Shown piece after piece: positions 13,662-22,207 of a stretch of DNA of 30,374 bases. Made by a program: the position numbers and the translations under genes. Positions within the stretch are counted from its first letter, which is position 1; each line of letters starts with the position of its first letter. Location: NCBI GenBank assembly GCA_964343195.1, contig CAYFIR010000083.1:1-30374 (forward strand), written 5' to 3'. The DNA is from CAYVAP01 sp964343195. Lineage in GTDB: Bacteria > Bacteroidota > Bacteroidia > J057. The notes beneath the pieces were generated by a model. That model saw nothing but the letters and a program-made list of their open reading frames with translations, was not told where the DNA came from and did not search any database.

Positions 13662-15992
13662 ATGCAGAAACTACTACCACTTCTTTTGGGAGGCCTCTTG
13701 CTTCTGAGCCCCTGGGCAATGGCCCAGGAAGATCTGGACGTATTGCCAGAATCCGGAAGAAATGAACTTTTCCATACCTATCTCATGGAAGAGGGGGCTG
13801 ACATATGGGATCAGCGACGCGCCGATGTGCAGGCAGCATTGGCATCTCAGGCACTTCAGGAGCAGCGTCAGACGATGCTGAGGGCCAGCTACCTCGAAAT
13901 GCTGGGCCCCCTGCCAGACAAAACTCCCCTGAATCCAGAAATCATTGACACCCTTCAGGGCGATGGGTACCGCATCGAGAGACTCATGTACCAGAGCAGT
14001 CCCAACCACCGGGTGACAGCTAATTTCTACCTGCCTGATACGGGTTCCGGTCCCTATCCGGCGGTACTGGTCATGTGCGGGCACTACCCCATTGGCAAAG
14101 CCATAGAACTGTATCAGGACCTGTGTATCAACTTTGCCACTCACGGCATTGCAGCCCTGATCGTCGATCCCATCAGCCAGGGCGAACGAGCTCAGATCCA
14201 GCATCCTACGGCTGGCGCACTGCTGTTCAGGGGGCAAAGTGGTACGGCTGCTCACTCCCGCCTGGATGTGGGATCAGTCCTCGTTGGAACCAGCGTGACC
14301 GCCCACGAACTATGGGACAATCACCGGGGTGTTGACTACCTCTATTCCCGAATGGATGTTGTTGATACCGCCCGCGTAGGCTGTACCGGTAGTTCTGGAG
14401 GGGGATCACAAGCCATGTACCTGGCGGCATACGATCAGCGACTCAAGGTTGCTGCCGTCAACAGCCTGCTGATGAACGAAGAGACGCTGTTTAGCACCAT
14501 CGGTCCACAGACTGCCAGCCAGAACCTGTCCTACGAAGGAGCCAATGGCATCGACCACCCGGATTACATCACGATGTTTGCTCCCAAGCCTTACCTGATT
14601 CTGGGGGCTACACAGGACTTTTTTGACATCACCGCTACTCGTGAAACCTACCAGGAGGCAAAGGCTGTTTATACGACGCTGGGAGTTCCTGAAAAGGTCG
14701 CCTTCCTGGAGGAAGACACGACCCACGGATACACACTGGCAAGACGCGAAAGAGCCGTTCAATGGTTCCGGACCTGGTTCTACGATGACTCCACTGCAGT
14801 CACCGAGCCTGCTACCACCAACCTCCCATATGAAAGCCTTCAGGTAACTGACACCGGACAGGTGGTCTATCAGTATGCAGACGAGGTGACCGTCACCGAC
14901 CTCGATGTCGCCAAGGCCAACGCCTATGCTTCTGACCGCAGTGACTTCTGGAGTCAGCAAACTCAGGACTCTGCCCTTAACAAAGTCCGTGAACTGATCC
15001 GCTACGAGGCTGTGAATCCCGATTCCCTGTCCGTCCAGGAGATGGGCACGATCGCACGTGATGGCTACACGATTACCAAACTTCAAATTGATCATGGGCG
15101 GGAAGTCCCCGTTACCGGGCTTCTTTTTGTTCCTGATGGCGTCACAAGTGATGCTCCCGGAGTTCTTTATGTGGACGGTCGCGGAAAAGATGAAGATGCT
15201 GAAGAAGGCGGAGTCATTGAGAAAGTCTTTGTCGATTCGGGGAAAGTGGTTCTGGCCATTGATGTCCGTGGATTTGGAGAAACCCTGGACAACCCCTCCA
15301 GAAATGAGAGTAAGCATGGCAATCGCGAACACCGAAATGCCGTAATCTCACTCTACATTGGTAAAACCCTGATTGGTCAACGAGTGAAGGATATCATGAA
15401 AGCCATGGATGTACTGGTAGAACGAGCCGAAATCGACTCTTCCCAGATCATGCTGGTTGGCCTGGACCGGGCGGGTCCTGTGGCGCTTCACGCTGCGGCC
15501 CTGGATAACCGCATCAAGGAGACTGTCATACGGGTATCTCCCGAATCCTGGATTCCGATGGTAGAAGACCCCAGAACCCTCCACAATATGACCCACGAGA
15601 TTCCGGGAGCTTTGCAATTCTATGACATGCCAGACCTGGCAGCAGCAGTGGCTCCGCGCCCAATTGCGTTTTATGAGGATTTCTATGCGATTCCTACTGG
15701 AATCCGAGACCTGGATGTACAGCCAGGAGCCGCCATTCTTCATCAGAGTTACCCAAATCCAGCCATTGCCAGCGCGACCATTGGCTACGAACTCCGTGTG
15801 CCCGGAGAAGTAAAGCTGGAGGTATTTGACCTACAGGGTCAGTTGATCACCACCCTGGTGGACGAATTCCAACAGGCTAACAGCCATCAGATAGAGTGGG
15901 ATACCGCTTCAACCCCAGGTGGAACCTACCTGTACCGACTTTCTGTCAATCATCAACCAGTTGCTGGTCGAATATTGGTCGTGAGAAATTAG
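13662..15992 (+). CDS. Secreted tandem alpha/beta-hydrolase esterase with T9SS tail
   Basis: A 776-residue protein with a signal peptide (1-21). The first hydrolase domain (about 60-380) resembles acetyl-xylan-esterase/dienelactone-hydrolase-like enzymes. It has the nucleophile elbow GCTGSSGGGSQ (Ser245), an acid in LGATQDFFD and a His in EDTTHGY. A second hydrolase-like domain (about 430-670) has GLDRAG where the nucleophile elbow should be, so Asp602 replaces Ser and it is probably inactive. Residues from about 690 (HQSYPNPAIAS) form the T9SS sorting domain. It likely removes acyl groups from pectin or another plant polysaccharide at the cell surface; the exact substrate is not determined. 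The gene is monocistronic-looking, with terminators on both sides. Confidence 0.88.
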   Translation: MQKLLPLLLGGLLLLSPWAMAQEDLDVLPESGRNELFHTYLMEEGADIWDQRRADVQAALASQALQEQRQTMLRASYLEMLGPLPDKTPLNPEIIDTLQGDGYRIERLMYQSSPNHRVTANFYLPDTGSGPYPAVLVMCGHYPIGKAIELYQDLCINFATHGIAALIVDPISQGERAQIQHPTAGALLFRGQSGTAAHSRLDVGSVLVGTSVTAHELWDNHRGVDYLYSRMDVVDTARVGCTGSSGGGSQAMYLAAYDQRLKVAAVNSLLMNEETLFSTIGPQTASQNLSYEGANGIDHPDYITMFAPKPYLILGATQDFFDITATRETYQEAKAVYTTLGVPEKVAFLEEDTTHGYTLARRERAVQWFRTWFYDDSTAVTEPATTNLPYESLQVTDTGQVVYQYADEVTVTDLDVAKANAYASDRSDFWSQQTQDSALNKVRELIRYEAVNPDSLSVQEMGTIARDGYTITKLQIDHGREVPVTGLLFVPDGVTSDAPGVLYVDGRGKDEDAEEGGVIEKVFVDSGKVVLAIDVRGFGETLDNPSRNESKHGNREHRNAVISLYIGKTLIGQRVKDIMKAMDVLVERAEIDSSQIMLVGLDRAGPVALHAAALDNRIKETVIRVSPESWIPMVEDPRTLHNMTHEIPGALQFYDMPDLAAAVAPRPIAFYEDFYAIPTGIRDLDVQPGAAILHQSYPNPAIASATIGYELRVPGEVKLEVFDLQGQLITTLVDEFQQANSHQIEWDTASTPGGTYLYRLSVNHQPVAGRILVVRN

Positions 15993-16082
15993 GGATGAGG
16001 CATCCAGGGCGATCCGACTGCTCACGCACAAGGTTCCTCCTGATTTCGATCCCCTATTCCCCCTCCACAATTGCTATGGCAA

Positions 16083-16112
16083 AAGGCCCACTGACTTCGG
16101 TTGGTGGGCCTT
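16083..16112 (+). terminator. Probable terminator after the esterase
   Basis: AAGGCCCAC (16083-16091) pairs perfectly with GTGGGCCTT (16104-16112) with a 12-base loop. The trailing T-run is short. Confidence 0.65.
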
Positions 16113-16515
16113 ATGTTTGGATAAATGCCAAAATGTAGGGCCACTCCCAAAGGAAGCGGCCCTCACCTTAACCACTAAAATACACCTAATAAGTCTTCGT
16201 ACACATGACTGATTCGGGACCAGTTCACTGACGATACTGAAACAGGAACCCCGCTTTGACCGAGCGGAACCCCATACCATGTCGGTCCTGATATGGTCTG
16301 TTGAGGACAAAGCATTTAATAACCGGTCTTTCAACAGATCGCAATCGATTGCAGTAACAATCTGCTAATTCATTTCCCATTCATCTATTCCATAATCAAC
16401 ATTGTCCTCACACTGACTTTGAAAGAAAATGGCGAGTCTTTGATAATTATGGACAGGCTACCCTGAATGGGATTAGGCATTTTGTATTATCTACAAATCC
16501 AATCCTCAATAATTT
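16113..16515. other. Long leader of the pectate lyase gene
   Basis: About 400 bp with no convincing gene on either strand. It contains a perfect 12-bp palindrome at 16341-16352 and a weak GGGCC/GGCCC stem at 16138-16162. A regulatory role for the lyase is likely. Confidence 0.5.
16341..16352. promoter_or_regulatory. Palindrome resembling a LacI-family operator
   Basis: GCAATCGATTGC is a perfect palindrome with a central CG and GCAA/TTGC flanks, the pattern of LacI/GalR-family operators (GCAAnCGnTTGC). It lies 163 bp before the pectate lyase start. No LacI gene is in the window, so this rests on motif alone. Confidence 0.4.
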
Positions 16516-19071
16516 ATGAGACGCCTTTTCTACTCGTTTACTTCCTTAATCCTCTTTTCAGGAATCCTCTTGATGCCCGGGATCATATTGGGGCAATCAA
16601 TTCTGGAGGCAGAGGATGCCTACTACTCCTCTGGGACCATTGATTCCGAACATATCGGATTTACAGGGTCCGGCTTTGTCAATACCGACAATGCCGTAGG
16701 AGAATTTATCGAATGGTTCATCAACCTCGATGCCGCTTCTGATGATACGCTTGACTTTCGCTATGCCCTTGGCAAGGAAGAAAACCGATACATGGAAGTG
16801 TATGTCAATCAGGTACTGATAGATACCATCGACTTTGACAATACCACAGATTTCACCAATTACATTTACAAGTCCGTGCCCTACAGCCTGCCAGCCGGAC
16901 TCAGCCGCATCAAGCTGGTTTCAATCAATCCCGAAGGTGCTCCCAATGTGGACCACCTCCGCATCATGGCCGACACTAGCGCCCTGCCCTACTACGACCT
17001 GAACATCACTGCCGGAACTGGCGGATCCATAAGTTCTACTGCTGCGGCTGACTCGGTACAGGCTGGTAAACTGGTAGAAGTTACTGCGGTACCAGATGCA
17101 GGCTATAGTTTTTCCGGCTGGACCGGAGACACCATTGCCAGCACCAACCCCTTGAACCTACTGGTCGATCAGGACTACACCCTCCAGGCTAATTTTAGCT
17201 TTGCCTTACCAGCCTTCCCGGGAGCTGAAGGATTTGGACGCTTTACCACAGGTGGACGTGGCGGAGCCGTCATTGAAGTCACCAATCTCAATGACAGTGG
17301 TTCGGGGAGCCTTCGTGCAGCGGTAAATACCCCCGGAGCCCGTACCATCGTTTTCCGGGTCTCAGGAACCATCTACCTTAACTCCCCCCTAAGCATCAAC
17401 CAGGGGGATGTCACCATTGCGGGTCAGACTGCTCCTGGTGATGGAATCTGTCTGGCCAACTATACCTTGAGCGTCAACGCAAACAACGTCATCATCCGTT
17501 ATATCCGGTCACGGATGGGAGACAACTTTGATCAGGAAGCAGATGCCTTCTCAGCCAGATATGTGAGCAACATGATCATCGACCACTGTAGCTTCAGTTG
17601 GGGAATCGACGAGGTGGCCTCCATGTACCTCAATCACAACACTTCGTTTCAGTGGAACATCGTTTCCGAAAGCTTTTTCCGCTCGGTACACGACAAGGGA
17701 GACCATGGTTACGGAGGTATCTGGGGAGGTGACTCTGCTTCTTTCCTCCACAACATGCTGATCCATCACACCAGTCGTAACCCTCGTTTCAATGGCGCCC
17801 GCTACGAACTTGGCTGGAACGAGTACGTGGACTTCCGCAACAATGCGATCTATAACTGGGGCTTTAACAGTGCCTATGGGGGCGATCCCAATGAAGATGA
17901 TGGAGCCAAAGCCCATATCAACGTCGTCAACAATTACTACAAATACGGCCCTGCAACTGGCGCTGGAAGCATGAAGTACCGAGTGGTTAACCCTTCAGGA
18001 AATGGACAGGGCTACAGCCTCTGGTATGTCGATGGCAACTACACCTGGGGCTATCCGCAGGTAACAGAAGACAACTGGCGCTTTGGCGTACAGGGCCTCA
18101 ACCAGACCATCAAGGATGAGATTAAGGTTGATGACCCATTCCCCTTCCACACGGACAGTACCATGTCGGCAGAAGTGGCCTTTGAGCATGTCCTCGCACG
18201 GGTAGGAGCTGTCCTCCCTGCAAGAGATGCCAATGATAGCCGCCTGGTCATGGAGGCATGTACGGGAACTGCGGCTTATGGAGGAGCATACAGCAACGAC
18301 CCCGTGGGAATCATCGACTCCCAGGGCGAAGTCGGGGGCTGGCCTACCCTTAACAGCACGACTCCTCCCGATGATACCGACCACGACGGCATGCCCGACG
18401 CCTGGGAAACCAACCGCGGACTGAACCCCAACGATCCTACTGACCGAAATGGCGACGACAACAACAATGGCTACACCAACCTTGAGGAGTACCTAAACTC
18501 TCTGGTGGAAGCATTCACCTACGTTCTTCGCCCCATTGAGGTAACGGCCGAAGTGGTGGACGATGAGATTTCCCTTAGTTGGACCGACATCTCCGATTCT
18601 GAAGATGCCTACATCCTGGAGCGTGAGCTGGATGAAGGAGGCTACACCCAAATTGCCGTGTTGCCCGCCAACACGACTTCCTATACCGATCAGCAACTGC
18701 CTGACGGGTACTATAGTTACCGCCTGCGCAGTGCAAGCCCAACTGACACTTCCTGCTATACAGATCCGGTATTGGCAGCCGTCACGACTGGCATTGACGA
18801 GGCCATTGGGAACCTGGCTGAGCTATCTTTCTACCCCAACCCCGCAGATGAAACCCTGAACATCGACCTGACCCTGCGTCAGCCAGAATCTCTCCGCATC
18901 GAATTGTTAAGCCTGCAGGGGCAATTCATGGGCCTTCTGGATCAGCCCACCCTTGGAGCCGGTTCGCACCAGTTCCAGGTAGCCCTGCCAGCCAACCTCG
19001 CCGCAGGGGTATATACCCTCCGCATCCAGACCTCAGAGGGAGTAGCCAACCTGAAACTGATGAAGCGCTAA
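16516..19071 (+). CDS. Secreted multidomain pectate lyase (PL1-type) with T9SS tail
   Basis: An 851-residue protein with a signal peptide (1-26). Domains in order: a CBM6/35-like carbohydrate-binding module (about 28-153, from LEAEDAYYSSGTID); a divergent InlB B-repeat-type domain (about 158-230, GYSFSGWTGD); a polysaccharide lyase family 1 beta-helix (about 232-610, from AFPGAEGFGRFTTGGRGG, with DHCSFSWGIDE and the likely catalytic arginine in SRNPRFNG); a calcium-binding type-3 repeat (DDTDHDGMPDAWE, about 617-655); a fibronectin-III-like domain (about 672-758); and a T9SS sorting domain (from LSFYPNPADE). Such lyases cleave de-esterified homogalacturonan by beta-elimination. It should act with the CE8 esterase of this locus. 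Confidence 0.94.
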   Translation: MRRLFYSFTSLILFSGILLMPGIILGQSILEAEDAYYSSGTIDSEHIGFTGSGFVNTDNAVGEFIEWFINLDAASDDTLDFRYALGKEENRYMEVYVNQVLIDTIDFDNTTDFTNYIYKSVPYSLPAGLSRIKLVSINPEGAPNVDHLRIMADTSALPYYDLNITAGTGGSISSTAAADSVQAGKLVEVTAVPDAGYSFSGWTGDTIASTNPLNLLVDQDYTLQANFSFALPAFPGAEGFGRFTTGGRGGAVIEVTNLNDSGSGSLRAAVNTPGARTIVFRVSGTIYLNSPLSINQGDVTIAGQTAPGDGICLANYTLSVNANNVIIRYIRSRMGDNFDQEADAFSARYVSNMIIDHCSFSWGIDEVASMYLNHNTSFQWNIVSESFFRSVHDKGDHGYGGIWGGDSASFLHNMLIHHTSRNPRFNGARYELGWNEYVDFRNNAIYNWGFNSAYGGDPNEDDGAKAHINVVNNYYKYGPATGAGSMKYRVVNPSGNGQGYSLWYVDGNYTWGYPQVTEDNWRFGVQGLNQTIKDEIKVDDPFPFHTDSTMSAEVAFEHVLARVGAVLPARDANDSRLVMEACTGTAAYGGAYSNDPVGIIDSQGEVGGWPTLNSTTPPDDTDHDGMPDAWETNRGLNPNDPTDRNGDDNNNGYTNLEEYLNSLVEAFTYVLRPIEVTAEVVDDEISLSWTDISDSEDAYILERELDEGGYTQIAVLPANTTSYTDQQLPDGYYSYRLRSASPTDTSCYTDPVLAAVTTGIDEAIGNLAELSFYPNPADETLNIDLTLRQPESLRIELLSLQGQFMGLLDQPTLGAGSHQFQVALPANLAAGVYTLRIQTSEGVANLKLMKR

Positions 19072-19100
19072 AAAGCTTATTTGCGTCCATTTTCTAATTG

Positions 19101-19137
19101 AATGTCCTTGCCCGCAATGGTGAGGACATTTTCCTTT
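19101..19137 (+). terminator. Probable terminator after the pectate lyase
   Basis: AATGTCCT (19101-19108) pairs with AGGACATT (19123-19130), followed by TTCCTTTT. Confidence 0.65.
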
Positions 19138-19267
19138 TGGGCCAGGAACCGAGTTTTCAGCTCCTCTTCTGATAAATCAAAAGGTTCTGATTGGGGGGAA
19201 AAGAACAAACACTTTTCCGCTTCTGTTGAATTCTCAAACAAATTCACACACCCAATCATTCGACCAC

Positions 19268-19663
19268 ATGATCAAATCCTACCTATTAACCACTCTCTTA
19301 ATCCTGTTCTCTGCTAGCCTGACCTTTGCCGGACAGCGTGCGCCAGAACAGGCATCCTCTCCCAACAATGCCTTAACGACCTCTGATGAGGCATCTTTCA
19401 AAGCCAAACTTGAGGACCTTTCCGAGCGACAGAAGCGCAAACTTGAGCGCCGAACAGAACGTCTCAAACGTTGGTTTGGGAAAAATCTTTCGCCCCAGGA
19501 TTCTCAGGATACCGGAGCAGCCAGACTGGGCCTGGCCATCCTGTTGGTTGGGGCCATTGTAGCTGTCTTGGGTTTTGTGGGCATTGGCTCCATCCTAATC
19601 GAATTGGGGCTGGTAGTCCTGGTTGTCGGCCTGGCCATCTGGCTGATCGGACTCATTTTGTAG
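19268..19663 (+). CDS. Small membrane protein with signal peptide
   Basis: A 131-residue protein from ATG 19268, chosen because a clean signal peptide (MIKSYLLTTLLILFSASLTF) begins there; the longer frame adds a hydrophilic run. The middle (about 40-75) is highly charged and helical, with many Lys/Arg (SERQKRKLERRTERLKRW). The C-terminus has one or two glycine-rich hydrophobic helices (LAILLVGAIVAVLGFVGIG, LVVLVVGLAIWLIGLIL). This looks like a common Bacteroidota small membrane protein; the function is unknown. It has its own strong terminator. Confidence 0.8.
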   Translation: MIKSYLLTTLLILFSASLTFAGQRAPEQASSPNNALTTSDEASFKAKLEDLSERQKRKLERRTERLKRWFGKNLSPQDSQDTGAARLGLAILLVGAIVAVLGFVGIGSILIELGLVVLVVGLAIWLIGLIL

Positions 19664-19686
19664 CGTAATAAGGAATTACAAAAACC

Positions 19687-19725
19687 AACGGGTTAGGGGC
19701 CACATAGGACCTCTAACCCGTTTTT
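19687..19725. terminator. Bidirectional terminator between small membrane protein and AAA+ genes
   Basis: AACGGGTTAG (19687-19696) pairs with CTAACCCGTT (19713-19722), and the stem continues inward with GGCC-type pairs. TTTTT follows on the plus strand. Confidence 0.88.
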
Positions 19726-19745
19726 CATGTTCGACACCGCCCAGT

Positions 19746-21779
19746 CTAGCGGATGCGCATCTTCAGTTCCTCCACCTTTTCCAGCACATCCTCACGGGAC
19801 ATTACTCGGAAACGTGGTGGGAGCAATTCCTTGGAGGTACACTCCAGCACGGCGGAGTACTCCATCAGTTCGATTTCTTCTGGATAAGTCGGAGGCAGGA
19901 AGTCGCTGAAAACCTGTACGATGATGTCGAGGTTGACTTCGTCGAGGCCCAAACTGGCGGCCTTGAACTTGGCACGTGTCAGGGCGGCCTCCATGTCAGC
20001 ACCGGATCGCACCGTGATGTCTTCGAAGAATTCTTCGTCAAACTGCTCCATATCCAGGTAGCTGAGGCCAGTCTTGCGCAGCATGACCTGCAGTAGTTCC
20101 TTTTTCTCTTCCAGAGATTCTGGATAGAACAGCCCAATGTGTTCTTCCGCACGTCCCTGACGTTTGAAGTCCACAGGCATGAGGTCCGGACGGGCAGTTA
20201 CCAGGAACCAGACGATCTTGCCACGGTTGTCAGTATCGCTCATGAAACTGGCCAGCATGGAGAAAATCCGGCTATTGACCCCGCTGGATCCGTCATTGCT
20301 GCGGTTACCCAGGTAGGCGTCAGCCTCGTCGATCATTACCGCTACCGGGGACATGGCCTTGAGTATCTTCAGGACCTTCTGCAGGTTTCCTTCCGACTGG
20401 CCGACGTACATGCCCCGAAAGTTCTTCAGCACGACCATGGGCACGCCCACATCGCTGGAAAACGCCTGGATCATGAAGGTTTTTCCCGTTCCGACAGGAC
20501 CAGAAACGAGGTAGCCCATGGGCATCACGTCCGGACGACCGGCCTTGAGGGCGCGGGAAGCATCCATCAGGTGCTTCTTGGCCTGGGCATGGCCAGCCAC
20601 GTCGTCGAGGCCATATTTGGTTTCTACGAATTCGAGCAAACCTCCCGCCTCGGACTCGATCATCTCTTTCTTCTTCTGGATCAGCTCTTCATTGGTGAAG
20701 GGCAGGCGGTTCTTCGTCGCCTCAGCCATGATGGTCTGCAGGTGAATCAGCCCCAGGCCAGCGGTGTTTTTCGCCAGGATTTCCTTGCTCATCTCAAAGA
20801 ACTCCTCGGCCTCTTTGTTGTGCTCAAAGAAGTACTGGATGAACTTCAGCCGGTCATCCTCGTCAGGATAGGGTACGCTGACTTCATGGGTATTGGGATT
20901 TCGCAGGTACTGATCGTTGAGGGAGCTGACGTTTTCAGTCAGTACCAGCACCATAAAATCAGAGTCCAGGAAGCGTTCTTCCTTAGCCCATTTTTGCAAA
21001 AAGACCAACACCATCTTCTCATCCGGGCGGCCACTCCCGATGTCTCCCATCGGAATCAGCGTCTCGGCATAATCTACGATCAGGCCTATGGATTTGGGAC
21101 TTTTGAGCTGCTTGCGCAGGTCTTCCAGCCGCTCCATGGTAATTTTTTTGCTGGGGCGACTTGCCTTGTCATCTTCGTCTTCATCCCCAAAATCAGGCAG
21201 GGTCATGCGCATGAAACGCTCGATGATGTCTTCCTGCTTTTTCTGTTGCTTGGGATCTTCCTTTTTCGCTACTCCGGCCCACTTCTCGAGGTGACGAATC
21301 AGGTAGCGGATGAGATTCTGATTCAGGGAAACGTCAAAATACTTGTCCAGGGCATAAAATGCCTTGGCAGGGTCAATGGCAAGTTTGGTCCCTACCCCGC
21401 CGGATAGCTCGGCCAGCATTTCCAGCGTGCCCTCTACTTCCTTACGCATCTTGCTCTCTCCACCAAAGCGGGTGTCGTCCTTGAATCGCACACCAGCAGC
21501 GCGGTCGTAGTTGATGACGATGTCCCGTCCCTTGAACAGTTCGGAATTCAGGAACTCACGGAGGCGGTAATAGGTGTGTTTGCCATCCCGCTCAACACGG
21601 ACAAAGTCATTGATGTTGCCGTGGACGATAAACTGGGACAGATTTTCCGAAAGGTACTTTCGCTTGATCTCATAAACCCACTCAGGGACAATTACCTTGG
21701 GAGTCTTGGGTTCCGGATCGACCTTTACCTCTACTTCGATTTCGTTATTTTCCAGGGGTGTTTGTTCTGTTTGATCCAT
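19746..21779 (-). CDS. Large AAA+ ATPase with a degenerate first ATPase module
   Basis: About 677 residues from ATG 21779; the frame stays open upstream without an ATG that looks better. The C-terminal AAA+ module is intact: Walker A GPVGTGKT (427-434), Walker B VMIDEAD (481-487), sensor VTARPDLMP (528-536) and a probable arginine finger in KRQGRAEEHIG. Residues 215-320 look like an earlier AAA-type domain (IGLIVDYAETL, FMVLVLTENVSSLNDQYL) that lacks a P-loop, with an acidic Asp/Glu stretch before it (198-204). The protein is cytoplasmic. It resembles the remodelling ATPases of Bacteroidota, but I cannot name its client. It is transcribed alone, convergent to the small membrane protein. Confidence 0.87.
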   Translation of the reverse strand: MDQTEQTPLENNEIEVEVKVDPEPKTPKVIVPEWVYEIKRKYLSENLSQFIVHGNINDFVRVERDGKHTYYRLREFLNSELFKGRDIVINYDRAAGVRFKDDTRFGGESKMRKEVEGTLEMLAELSGGVGTKLAIDPAKAFYALDKYFDVSLNQNLIRYLIRHLEKWAGVAKKEDPKQQKKQEDIIERFMRMTLPDFGDEDEDDKASRPSKKITMERLEDLRKQLKSPKSIGLIVDYAETLIPMGDIGSGRPDEKMVLVFLQKWAKEERFLDSDFMVLVLTENVSSLNDQYLRNPNTHEVSVPYPDEDDRLKFIQYFFEHNKEAEEFFEMSKEILAKNTAGLGLIHLQTIMAEATKNRLPFTNEELIQKKKEMIESEAGGLLEFVETKYGLDDVAGHAQAKKHLMDASRALKAGRPDVMPMGYLVSGPVGTGKTFMIQAFSSDVGVPMVVLKNFRGMYVGQSEGNLQKVLKILKAMSPVAVMIDEADAYLGNRSNDGSSGVNSRIFSMLASFMSDTDNRGKIVWFLVTARPDLMPVDFKRQGRAEEHIGLFYPESLEEKKELLQVMLRKTGLSYLDMEQFDEEFFEDITVRSGADMEAALTRAKFKAASLGLDEVNLDIIVQVFSDFLPPTYPEEIELMEYSAVLECTSKELLPPRFRVMSREDVLEKVEELKMRIR

Positions 21780-22207
21780 ATGTATTGGGAAAGTTACAGG
21801 GATAGACGGCAAGCCATGGACAAATATTTTGAGATGCAGTAGCTTCCTGTGTGAAAATAGCAAACGCAAGCAAACTCCCCAAGTCCTAAGAGAGATAGTG
21901 AGAAGAAGCCAGAGTGGTACTGCCCTCGGCAGGACAGGGTTTTACAAAATCTCCTCTTTTTTCTTCCCTCTGACAGCGCAGGCAGCCTGTCCCGAGAATC
22001 GGGAGTCTGACTTCTCGCAGCGCAGCGATCTCACAGCGAAGCGGTCACCATATACCGAGAACTACGTAGTGAAATCCCCAATGCCCCTGAGCTATCAGGG
22101 TAGTCGCTTTATGAACTTTGAAGTGTCAGAAGGATGTCTCTGAACCGCACGAATCAGAAAGGTCTTTTGACAGCATTGAGCGCATTTGTAACTAAAAACC
22201 TAGTATC
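21780..22207. other. Divergent intergenic region with repeat debris
   Basis: About 430 bp between the divergent AAA+ and SBBP genes, so both promoters should be here. It includes a copy of the dispersed repeat and a small TCCCGA/TCGGGA hairpin (around 21990). A plus-strand open frame through it has no recognisable features. Confidence 0.5.
22005..22032. repeat. 28-bp dispersed repeat, inverted copy
   Basis: Reverse complement of 8583-8610 with two mismatches; core TGACTTCTCGCAGCGCAGCG. Confidence 0.7.

Noticed and set aside
19077..19259. 60-codon minus-strand open frame
   Set aside because: It overlaps the pectate lyase terminator and the leader of the next gene; no family resemblance.
20139..21407. 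Long open frame antisense to the AAA+ gene
   Set aside because: Mirror of the AAA+ coding sequence without recognisable domain or start signal.
21829..22143. 104-codon plus-strand open frame
   Set aside because: It covers repeat debris in a divergent promoter region and has no domain.
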